From Acetobacteraceae bacterium (GTDB lineage: Bacteria; Pseudomonadota; Alphaproteobacteria; Acetobacterales; Acetobacteraceae): a DNA stretch of 35,315 bases. Shown piece by piece: positions 15,106 through 22,055 of the stretch. The DNA lies in the NCBI GenBank assembly GCA_003151425.1, contig PLXO01000024.1:7819-43133 (forward strand). Reading direction: 5' to 3'. Positions within the stretch are counted from its first letter, which is position 1, and every line of letters begins with the position of its first letter. The notes beneath the pieces are model-generated. The model was not told the DNA's origin, searched no databases, and saw only the letters and a program-made list of their open reading frames with translations. The translations under genes and the position numbers were made by a program.

Positions 15106-16142
15106 TGGACTACAACCTGTCCGTTGGAATTGTCGGCGCGGGCGGTCGCCATCAGCGGCAGCCCGCCAGGCGAGACGCGAACGCGATCGGCGCCGATCAC
15201 GTCGGCCTCGATCACCGCGCGCGAGACTGGGTTCATTACGCGGATGCGCTCACCGACCGCCCCGGCGTCCATCGCCTTGCCCTGCGCGGTCAGCACGATT
15301 CCGGGACTGTCCAGCAGCATCATCACGTCGGCGCCCCGCCGCACCACCTCGGGGTGCGCGAGATCGGACAGCACCAACGGCTGACCCGCCGCCACTTGGT
15401 GGCGAAGCTGCAGACCGATCGCGTCGGCTGGCTGGCGGGCCACCTCGCGGTCCGCCAAAGCAGCGCGCACACGGGCCATGTGCACGTCCTCCGCCCGCAG
15501 CACCGTGCCGGCCGGCAGGCGCGCCGTCGCCACTGGCAGCTCGATCAGCTCGTCCACCCGGCCGGTAATACGGGTGTTGATCGGCTCGACGCCATCGCCG
15601 GTCACCGAAAGCACCGCACTGAAGCGGCCGGAGGCCCGGTCGAAGTCAAGCTGGGAGACCAGCGGGTGCGGCGCCGAATCGAATGGCACCGTCGGCGGCG
15701 AGAAGCTGGCCAGGGCGATCTCGCAATCCTCCGGACGCACGCCGGATGCGGCCACCGCCTCGCGCAAGGCGGCCAAGGCGGCCTCGCGCGACAGCGCCTT
15801 GCCGGGCCAGTCCAGCACCGAGCGATCGGCGTTGGAGGCCGGGTGCCAGTCCACCTCGAACTGGCGCGCGATGGCGGCAAGCTGCGCCGACTCCACCACG
15901 ATGCGCCCGCCTGGCGCCGGGCCGGGGCCCAGCACGTGGTCGGCGTTGGTGCCGGCATCGTCGAACAGGTCGGACAGCTTCACCCGTGGGCCGTGCAGGG
16001 TGGTCATCGTCCGCAGCGTCGCCGCCTCGGCCGAATTTGCCATCATGGTCAGCGGGACCACACCAGCCGACAGGGTGGCGCAGGCCAGCAAGGCGGCATA
16101 CGCCATCGGCAGGACGGGGGGAATCGAGCGCATCAGGTTCAC
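15102..16142 (-). CDS. flgA: Flagellar P-ring assembly chaperone FlgA
   Basis: 346 residues. A Sec signal (AYAALLACATLSA ... ANSAEAA) leads to the periplasm. The C-terminal ~130 residues carry the SAF-type domain (LPAGTVLRAEDVHMARVRAA) and the FlgA ending GERIRVMNPVSRAVIEADVI. FlgA assists FlgI in forming the P-ring. Start GTG at 16142 overlaps the flgG stop (GTGA), though ATG 16133 is also possible. The stop overlaps the flgH start. Longer than the E. coli protein, as usual in alphaproteobacteria. Confidence 0.92.
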   Translation of the reverse strand: MNLMRSIPPVLPMAYAALLACATLSAGVVPLTMMANSAEAATLRTMTTLHGPRVKLSDLFDDAGTNADHVLGPGPAPGGRIVVESAQLAAIARQFEVDWHPASNADRSVLDWPGKALSREAALAALREAVAASGVRPEDCEIALASFSPPTVPFDSAPHPLVSQLDFDRASGRFSAVLSVTGDGVEPINTRITGRVDELIELPVATARLPAGTVLRAEDVHMARVRAALADREVARQPADAIGLQLRHQVAAGQPLVLSDLAHPEVVRRGADVMMLLDSPGIVLTAQGKAMDAGAVGERIRVMNPVSRAVIEADVIGADRVRVSPGGLPLMATARADNSNGQVVVQ

Positions 16143-16924
16143 CGAAGTTGGGTCAGGGTCGACAGCATGTTGTCGGCGGCGGTGATCACCTGGCTGTTCA
16201 TCTCGTAGGCGCGTTGCGCGGTGATCAGGTTGGTGATCTCGGTCACCACGTTGACGTTCGAGGTCTCGACGAAGCCCTGCATCATCGTGCCGAAGCCGGT
16301 GGTGGCCGGGTTGCCGGTCACCGGCGCGCCGGACGCCGCGGTCTGCAGCAGCAGGTTGTCGCCCTGTGCCGCCAGCCCGGCATCGTTGGCAAATGTCGCG
16401 AGCTGGAACTGGCCGACCGTGGTCGGCGCGGTCTGGCCCTGCAGCGTCACCTGCAACTGGCCGGAGGTGTTGACCGTCACGCTGGTCGCCGCCGGCGGGA
16501 TCGTCAGCCCGGGCTGCACCGTGTAGCCGTCGGCGGTGACCACGGTGCCGTCGGCCGACAGACCGAACGTGCCGTCGCGGGTGAAGGCGGTTTCGCCGTC
16601 CGGCAGCGTCACCTGGAAATACCCGTTGCCCTGGATCGCCATGTCCAGCGTGTTGGAGGTCTGCTGCAGGTTGCCCTGCTCGTTGATGCGATAGATCGCC
16701 GCGGTCTTCACCCCCAGCCCGACCTGCGCGCCGGACGGCACGATGGTGCCGGTGTCGGAGCTGTTGGAGCCGACCCGGCGCAGGTTCTGGTAGATCAGGT
16801 CCTGGAACTCGGGGCGCTGCCGCTTGAACCCGGTGGTGGTCATGTTGGCGATGTTGTTGGAAATGACTTCCACGTTGGTCTGCTGTGCCTGCATCCCGGT
16901 GCCGGCGATGTCCAATGAGCGCAT
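16139..16924 (-). CDS. flgG: Flagellar distal rod protein FlgG
   Basis: 261 residues, the standard length. The start MRSLDIAGTGMQAQQTNVEV with NNIAN and the end YEMNSQVITAADNMLSTLTQ are the rod-protein terminal helices. The start is ATG 16924, with AAGGA 8 bases upstream; the frame continues upstream through the 15-bp repeat array but that part is not FlgG-like. Builds the distal rod that passes the P- and L-rings, made by the genes just downstream. Confidence 0.96.
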   Translation of the reverse strand: MRSLDIAGTGMQAQQTNVEVISNNIANMTTTGFKRQRPEFQDLIYQNLRRVGSNSSDTGTIVPSGAQVGLGVKTAAIYRINEQGNLQQTSNTLDMAIQGNGYFQVTLPDGETAFTRDGTFGLSADGTVVTADGYTVQPGLTIPPAATSVTVNTSGQLQVTLQGQTAPTTVGQFQLATFANDAGLAAQGDNLLLQTAASGAPVTGNPATTGFGTMMQGFVETSNVNVVTEITNLITAQRAYEMNSQVITAADNMLSTLTQLR

Positions 16925-16943
16925 GCGTCTGGTCCTTGTGTTC

Positions 16944-17003
16944 GGCAATTTGGTGATTGCCATTTGGGTGACTGCCAATCGGCAGGTTGCCGCTTGGCTG
17001 CTT
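16944..17003. repeat. 15-bp tandem repeat between flgF and flgG
   Basis: Four units on the plus strand: GGCAATTTGGTGATT, GCCATTTGGGTGACT, GCCAATCGGCAGGTT, GCCGCTTGGCTGCTT. They fill nearly all of the 91-bp gap between the flgF stop and the flgG start. Confidence 0.8.
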
Positions 17004-17015
17004 CAGATGTCCTGG

Positions 17016-17768
17016 TCAGGTGCCTTGCGGCAGCAGCTTGTCGATCGCCGATTGCTGGCGGTCGCTCTCGGCCTGAATCATCTCGCTGACGAACTGGAAC
17101 TGCCGCAGCCCGTCCATCATCCGGGTGATCTCCAGCACCGGTTGCACGTTGGATCCCTCCACCGCGCCCTGCACCACGCTGGGCGAGACGACTGGCGCGG
17201 TCGGCACGTCGGCACGGTACAGCGAGCCGCCCTCGGCGGTGACCCGCATCGGGTCGCTCGGCTGCACCACGCCGATCTGGCCAAGCTGTCCGTTCTGGCT
17301 GGACACGGTCCCGTCAGCGGCGATGGCCACCTGGGTGTCGGCGGGCGAGAGCCGGATTGGCTGGCCATTGGTGTCCAGCACGGCGTTGCCGGCATCGTCG
17401 GCCAGTGTGCCGTCGGGCATCAGGCCGAACTGCCCGTTGCGCGTCAGCCGCGTCCCGTTCGGCGTCGCGACGGTGAAATATCCATCGCCCGCCAGCGCCA
17501 CGTCGAACGTGTTGCCGGTATGGGTCAGCGAGCCGGCTGCCTGGTCGCGCCACGAGGCGCGGTCCTGCACGAAGGCGATCGATGCCTCTGCCGCCCCGCC
17601 GGTGGGGCTGTCCAGGGAATTTCCTCCCGGGCTCAGCCAGTCGGTGAACAACACATGCTCGGTCTTGTAGCCGGACGTATTGGCATTGGCGATATTCTGC
17701 GCCGTCACGTCCATCGCCCGCTGGGAGGCGATCAGACGGGAAAGAGCGATGTTGCTGGGAAGGTTCAT
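17016..17768 (-). CDS. flgF: Flagellar proximal rod protein FlgF
   Basis: 250 residues. The N-terminal helix LSRLIASQRAMDVTAQNIAN and the middle hallmark GDGYFTVATPNGTRLTRNGQ identify a rod/hook basal-body protein; first position before flgG and the C-terminus FQFVSEMIQAESDRQQSAID fit FlgF. Start at ATG 17768, where the homology begins; the frame open to 17867 is not protein-like. Weak ribosome binding site. First gene of the rod operon. Confidence 0.92.
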   Translation of the reverse strand: MNLPSNIALSRLIASQRAMDVTAQNIANANTSGYKTEHVLFTDWLSPGGNSLDSPTGGAAEASIAFVQDRASWRDQAAGSLTHTGNTFDVALAGDGYFTVATPNGTRLTRNGQFGLMPDGTLADDAGNAVLDTNGQPIRLSPADTQVAIAADGTVSSQNGQLGQIGVVQPSDPMRVTAEGGSLYRADVPTAPVVSPSVVQGAVEGSNVQPVLEITRMMDGLRQFQFVSEMIQAESDRQQSAIDKLLPQGT

Positions 17769-18025
17769 GGTGGGTCCGGTGCAGTGTCCGGACTGACAGT
17801 CGCAAGCCACGTGCCAGACATCGGGGCACGGAAACCCGTGGTTTTTCCCATCACCAGCGCAACGCAACCGGCATCGCCTGCCGGGGGCGGAATCTCCTGC
17901 CGGGCATCCAACGCCGGTTCGGTCGGCTGCCGGCGCGCGTGGTGCGCAAAGGCTTCGTTAACCGCTGTGTGTCAACCTGTGCGTCAGCGGGCCGCTGCGC
18001 ATGGCGCGCCCCTTAGGACGAACTG
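17769..18025. promoter_or_regulatory. Divergent control region between flgF and fliL
   Basis: A 257-bp gap between two divergent flagellar operons, so both promoters should lie here. CGTTAACC at about 17953-17960 resembles a CtrA half site, but the second half is not clear. I found no convincing sigma-54 or sigma-28 box. No gene seen. Confidence 0.35.
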
Positions 18026-18553
18026 GTGGCAACTGGCACGGCGGTAGCGACGACGGAGACCGAGACGGACGCCGCGGCCGAACCGGTCGTCGCGCCGAAG
18101 CGCGGCCTCGACCGGCGCAAGCTGATCATACTCGGTGCACCGCTGCTGGTGGCCGGGATCGGCGCCGGGCTGTGGTTCACCGGCATCCTGCCGCGCCTGC
18201 TTGGCTTGGCGCACGACGCGCCCAAGGCCGCCGACGCCAAGTCGACGGCGCCGGTTTTCATCGACCTGCCGGAGATGGTCGCCAACCTGAACAGCGACCC
18301 GCATCGGCCCTCCTATGTGAAGATGATCGCCCGGCTCGAGCTCAGCTCGCCTGTGGACGTGGCGCTGGTGACGCAGGCGATGCCGCGGCTGCAGGACCTG
18401 TTCCAGACCTATCTGCGCGAGATGCACGCCGACGAGCTGAGCGGCGCCGCCGGCACCTATCGTCTGCGCGAGGAATTGATCGCACGCGCCAGCATCGCCG
18501 CTGCCCCGGCGCGGGTGAAGGACGTGCTGTTCACCGAGCTGCTGATCCAATGA
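18026..18553 (+). CDS. fliL: Flagellar basal body protein FliL
   Basis: 175 residues from GTG 18026, with AGGA 7 bases upstream. One membrane helix at ~33-55 (LIILGAPLLVAGIGAGLWFT), then the periplasmic FliL domain (FIDLPEMVANLNSD; YVKMIARLELSS; MPRLQDLFQTYLREM; VKDVLFTELLIQ). FliL surrounds the stator and supports torque. Its TGA overlaps the fliM ATG (ATGA). First gene of the motor operon. Confidence 0.93.
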   Translation: MATGTAVATTETETDAAAEPVVAPKRGLDRRKLIILGAPLLVAGIGAGLWFTGILPRLLGLAHDAPKAADAKSTAPVFIDLPEMVANLNSDPHRPSYVKMIARLELSSPVDVALVTQAMPRLQDLFQTYLREMHADELSGAAGTYRLREELIARASIAAAPARVKDVLFTELLIQ

Positions 18554-19698
18554 GCGAGTCGCCGAACGTACTGTCGCCGAACGTACCGGCGCCGAACGTA
18601 CCGGCGCCAGATGCGCCATCGCCCGGTGGCCAATCCGACGAAGACCTTGCCGCCGCATGGGGCGCGGAAACCGAGGGCGGGGATGCGGACGGCGCCGACG
18701 CGGCCGCCGGCGGCGAGGCCGCGCAACCGGCCCGGGTGCTGAACCAGGCCGAGATCGACAGCCTGCTCGGCTTCGACGACGGACCGGCGACGGGCGAGAA
18801 CCGCAGCGGCATCCAGCGGATCATCAGCTCGGGCCTGGTCTCCTACGAACGTCTGCCGATGCTGGAGATCGTGTTCGACCGGCTGGTGCGCATCATGTCA
18901 ACCAGCCTGCGCAACTTCACCTCGGACAACGTCGAGGTGGGCATCGATAACATCCTCAGCCTGCGCTTCGGCGACTACCTGAACTCGATCCCGCTGCCGG
19001 CGATGCTCGCGGTGTTCAAGGCGGAGGAGTGGGACAATTACGGGCTGATGGTGATCGATTCGGCGATGATCTACTCGATCGTCGACGTGCTGCTGGGCGG
19101 CCGGCGCGGCACCGCCGCGATGCGCATCGAGGGCCGGCCGTATACGACGATCGAGCGCACGTTGGTGGAACGGCTGATCCATGTCGTGCTGGCCGACCTG
19201 TCCGCCAGCTTCGATCCGCTGTGCCCGGTGACGTTCCGCTTCGAGCGGCTGGAGGTGAACCCGCGCTTCGCCACGATCTCGCGCCTGTCCAACGCCGCGG
19301 TGCTGGCACGGCTGCGGATGGACATGGAGGACCGCGGCGGGCGGATGGAACTGGTGTTGCCCTATGCCACGCTGGAGCCGGTGCGCGAGCTGCTGCTGCA
19401 GCAGTTTATGGGTGAAAAATTCGGCCGCGATTCGATCTGGGAGACCCATCTGGCCGAAGAGCTGTGGAACACCGAAATCGAGCTCGATGCCGTGCTCGAC
19501 GAGCAGACCATGCGGCTGTCGGAGATCATCGCGCTGAAGCCGGGCAGCCGCATCCTGCTGAGCGCCGGGCTCGACGCCCCCGTACTGCTGCGCTGCGGCA
19601 CGGTGTCGCTGTTCGAGGGCAAGGTCGGCCGCCGCAAGAATCATGTGGCAGTGCGCATCGAACGTGAACTGGTGCGCAGCCAGGCGGCGGAGCGGTAG
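18550..19698 (+). CDS. fliM: Flagellar motor switch protein FliM
   Basis: 382 residues, longer than the ~330 of E. coli. The CheY-binding motif LNQAEIDSLLG sits at residues 64-74 rather than near residue 6. Before it is a Pro/Ala/Gly/Asp-rich extension that begins with pentapeptide repeats (SPNVL, SPNVP, APNVP). The middle CheC-like domain includes LPMLEIVFDRLVRIMSTSLR and the GG motif LLGGRRG; the C-terminal FliN-like domain (LDEQTMRLSEIIALKPGSRI) is complete. The start is fixed by the overlap with fliL. FliM forms the C-ring with FliG and FliN, which are not in this window. Confidence 0.96.
   Translation: MSESPNVLSPNVPAPNVPAPDAPSPGGQSDEDLAAAWGAETEGGDADGADAAAGGEAAQPARVLNQAEIDSLLGFDDGPATGENRSGIQRIISSGLVSYERLPMLEIVFDRLVRIMSTSLRNFTSDNVEVGIDNILSLRFGDYLNSIPLPAMLAVFKAEEWDNYGLMVIDSAMIYSIVDVLLGGRRGTAAMRIEGRPYTTIERTLVERLIHVVLADLSASFDPLCPVTFRFERLEVNPRFATISRLSNAAVLARLRMDMEDRGGRMELVLPYATLEPVRELLLQQFMGEKFGRDSIWETHLAEELWNTEIELDAVLDEQTMRLSEIIALKPGSRILLSAGLDAPVLLRCGTVSLFEGKVGRRKNHVAVRIERELVRSQAAER
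18559..18618 (+). repeat. 15-bp tandem repeat at the fliM 5' end
   Basis: Four units directly after the third codon: TCGCCGAACGTACTG, TCGCCGAACGTACCG, GCGCCGAACGTACCG, GCGCCAGATGCGCCA. In frame. Confidence 0.85.
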
Positions 19699-19805
19699 CG
19701 ATGACCCGCCCGCAGCCGCATTGCCTGCCGCACCCGCACGCACACCCGTACCGCCCACGGCGGGCGCCTCGCCGATTGAGAATTCGCTAACGAAGCACGC
19801 GCATA

Positions 19806-20222
19806 ATGCCCGACATGCAATGGATCCTAGAGATCGTGCTGATGGCGCTGCTCGGGGCCACGCTGTTCCACGCGGTGCGGCTGGAGCGTGCGCTGGGCGT
19901 GCTGAAGCGCGATCGCGCCGTGCTCGAGGAGCTGGTCGGCGGCTTCAACACCAGCATGCGTCAGGCCGAAGCCGGGACCGATCGGCTGCGCGCCGCGGCC
20001 GATGGGGCCGGGCGCCAGCTCGCACAGCAGATCGATACGGCGACCACACTGAAGGAGGACCTCGTCTTCCTCAGCCAACGCGGCGAACGCCTCGCCGACC
20101 GGTTGGGTGAGCAAGTCCGCGGCGCGCGACCCGTGCTGGCGGAAGCAGAAATGAATGACGCGCCACGGCAACGCAGCCAGGCCGAGCGCGATCTGCTCAA
20201 GGCGCTGCGGATGAATCGATGA
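19806..20222 (+). CDS. DUF6468-type flagellar cluster protein
   Basis: 138 residues. One N-terminal membrane helix (ILEIVLMALLGATLFHAVRL) followed by a long coiled-coil region (LERALGVLKRDRAVLEELVG to about residue 100). From memory this matches the DUF6468 proteins found between fliM and motE in alphaproteobacteria; function unknown. The end overlaps the motE start (ATGA). The 107 bp before it hold no real gene. Confidence 0.7.
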   Translation: MPDMQWILEIVLMALLGATLFHAVRLERALGVLKRDRAVLEELVGGFNTSMRQAEAGTDRLRAAADGAGRQLAQQIDTATTLKEDLVFLSQRGERLADRLGEQVRGARPVLAEAEMNDAPRQRSQAERDLLKALRMNR

Positions 20223-20959
20223 TGGCACATATCCCTACCCCGCGGCTGTTGCCGCTGACGATCTTCGCGCTGAGCGGTCTGCTCGCGATGAAGTCGGTGA
20301 CGTTGGTGCGCGCCGCGGTCGGCGCCCCCGACCCAGGCACCGCTCCAAGCGCCGCCCAAAGCGCCGCGCCAACTGCCCCAGGGGCTACGCCCGGCGCGCC
20401 GGCACCTCATGTCGCGGCGCCGTCCACGCCCAATGGCGCGGCGCGGACCACCGAAGGCAATCCGGCGGCGGTCACCCAGCCAGTGACATCGCCACCCCCT
20501 GCCATGCCCCCTGCCCCTGGACCCGCGCCGGCGGTCAGCGACGGCGAGCGCACCGTGCTGCTCGAGCTGCGTCAGCGCCGCCAGGAGCTTGATGCGCGTG
20601 AGACCGCGGCGGCCGCGAAGGACGCGACGCTGGCGGCGGCCGAGCTCCGCCTCACCGCCCGTGTCGCCGAGCTGGAATCGCTGCAACACAAACTCGAGGA
20701 CCTCGAGCAGGCGCGCGTGCAGCGCAACGACGCGAGCTGGGTAGGACTGGTGAAGCTCTACGAGAGCATGAAGCCGCGCGACGCGGCGACGATCTTCAAC
20801 GACCTCGACATGACGGTGCTGCTCGGCGTCGCGGACCGCATGAAGGACGCCAAGGCGGCGCCGGTCCTCGCCGCGATGCAACCCGACAAGGCCCGAGAGC
20901 TGACCACCAAGCTCGCCGCGCTACGCACCAAGCGGGCGGCCGTGGCTCAAAGCAACTGA
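20219..20959 (+). CDS. MotE-like flagellar protein
   Basis: 246 residues. N-terminal membrane or signal segment (LLPLTIFALSGLLAM), a Pro/Ala-rich stretch (~35-105), a coiled coil (~110-165) and a C-terminal MgtE N-domain-like region (LVKLYESMKPRDAATIFNDL). This is the layout of MotE, described in rhizobia as a chaperone for the periplasmic motility protein MotC; here the assignment rests on architecture and position. Two ATG codons at 20219 and 20222 are both possible. The stop at 20957 begins the 15-bp repeat array before cheY. Confidence 0.72.
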   Translation: MMAHIPTPRLLPLTIFALSGLLAMKSVTLVRAAVGAPDPGTAPSAAQSAAPTAPGATPGAPAPHVAAPSTPNGAARTTEGNPAAVTQPVTSPPPAMPPAPGPAPAVSDGERTVLLELRQRRQELDARETAAAAKDATLAAAELRLTARVAELESLQHKLEDLEQARVQRNDASWVGLVKLYESMKPRDAATIFNDLDMTVLLGVADRMKDAKAAPVLAAMQPDKARELTTKLAALRTKRAAVAQSN

Positions 20960-21031
20960 ACCTACCAGAGCGTGCGAGGCCAGAGGGATGCGAGACCACA
21001 GGATACAAGGTCACACGATGAAAGGATCAAG
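20957..21031 (+). repeat. 15-bp tandem repeat filling the motE-cheY gap
   Basis: Five units: TGAACCTACCAGAGC, GTGCGAGGCCAGAGG, GATGCGAGACCACAG, GATACAAGGTCACAC, GATGAAAGGATCAAG. The first contains the motE stop codon; the last contains AAAGGA, the ribosome binding site of cheY. Nothing else lies between the genes. Confidence 0.8.
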
Positions 21032-21034
21032 TGA

Positions 21035-21418
21035 ATGATCGACAAGTCGATGAATGTGCTGATTGTCGACGACTACAAGACGATGCTGCGGATCATCCGC
21101 AACCTGCTCAAGCAGATCGAGTTCAACAACGTCGAGGAAGCCTCCGATGGCGGCGAAGCGCTGGCCAAGCTGCGGGGCGGCAATTTCGGCCTGGTGATCA
21201 GCGACTGGAACATGGCGCCGATGACCGGGATGCAGCTGCTCCAGGAGGTCCGGGCCGACGCCAAACTGAAACGCACGCCGTTCATCATGATCACCGCCGA
21301 AAGCAAGACGGAGAACGTTGTGGCGGCCAAGCAGGCGGGCGTGTCGAACTACATCGTCAAGCCGTTCAACGCGGAAACGCTGCGTGAGAAGATCGAAAAG
21401 GTGCTGGGCAATGCTTGA
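21035..21418 (+). CDS. cheY: Chemotaxis response regulator CheY
   Basis: 127 residues, a single receiver domain. Asp12-Asp13, phospho-acceptor Asp57, Thr87, Tyr106 and Lys109 fall at the same numbers as in E. coli CheY. The ATG at 21035 has AAAGGA at 21021-21026, within a repeat unit. CheY-P binds FliM to change motor direction; the gene overlaps cheZ, so kinase output, switch and phosphatase are encoded together. More than one cheY may exist in the genome. Confidence 0.93.
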   Translation: MIDKSMNVLIVDDYKTMLRIIRNLLKQIEFNNVEEASDGGEALAKLRGGNFGLVISDWNMAPMTGMQLLQEVRADAKLKRTPFIMITAESKTENVVAAKQAGVSNYIVKPFNAETLREKIEKVLGNA

Positions 21419-22055
21419 TACCCTGCCGACCGATCCATTGACGACCCGGCTGGCGGAGATCCGTGCACGCTATCCGGCGTCGGTGCCGGAGATGGTGGCC
21501 GAGGTGGTGCGCTCGGTGCTGACCTCGATGCACGGCGATCTGGTATCCGGCGAGGTCTCGCTGCTGTCGGAGGTCGAGGCGCTGGGCCGCACCATCTCCA
21601 ACGCCAAGGCCGAGATCGCGGCGCTGCGCGTCGACGACATCACCGTGAGCCACATTCCGTTCGCCACCGACGAGCTCGACGCGATCGTGGCGCACACCGC
21701 GTCGGCGACGAACGCGATCCTGGCATGCTGCGAGACCCTGGACGAGGTCGGTGCAGCGGCCAGCGGTGAAATGGCGGCGAAGCTGACCGACGTTACGACG
21801 CGGATCTATGAGGCCTGCAGCTTCCAGGACATCACTGGGCAGCGTATCACCAAGGTTGTCGCCACACTGAAGACGATCGAAGAGAAGGTGGCGAGCATCA
21901 TCGCCGCGTTCGGCGATCGTAGTGAAATGACGGCCGCCCCGCTACCGGTGGCCAGCTCGGTGGTGACGGAAGCGTCGCTGCTGAACGGCCCGCAACTGCC
22001 GACCGCCGCGATGGACCAGTCCGAAATCGACCGGCTGTTGGCGAGCTTCGATTAA
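21411..22055 (+). CDS. cheZ: CheY phosphatase CheZ
   Basis: 214 residues. The catalytic segment YEACSFQDITGQRITKVV holds Asp140 and Gln144, the counterparts of Asp143 and Gln147 in E. coli CheZ. The last residues MDQSEIDRLLASFD form the CheY-tether peptide and closely resemble the FliM motif LNQAEIDSLLGFD encoded in the same operon. The ATG overlaps the last 8 bases of cheY. CheZ removes phosphate from CheY-P. Confidence 0.9.
   Translation: MLDTLPTDPLTTRLAEIRARYPASVPEMVAEVVRSVLTSMHGDLVSGEVSLLSEVEALGRTISNAKAEIAALRVDDITVSHIPFATDELDAIVAHTASATNAILACCETLDEVGAAASGEMAAKLTDVTTRIYEACSFQDITGQRITKVVATLKTIEEKVASIIAAFGDRSEMTAAPLPVASSVVTEASLLNGPQLPTAAMDQSEIDRLLASFD

Noticed and set aside
18034-18050. TGGCAC-like sigma-54 box near the fliL start
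   Set aside because: It lies inside the fliL coding sequence and the -12 part does not match.
19701-19790. Short frame MTRPQPHCLP after fliM
   Set aside because: 29 codons of Pro/His/Arg with no ribosome binding site or family; not FliN.
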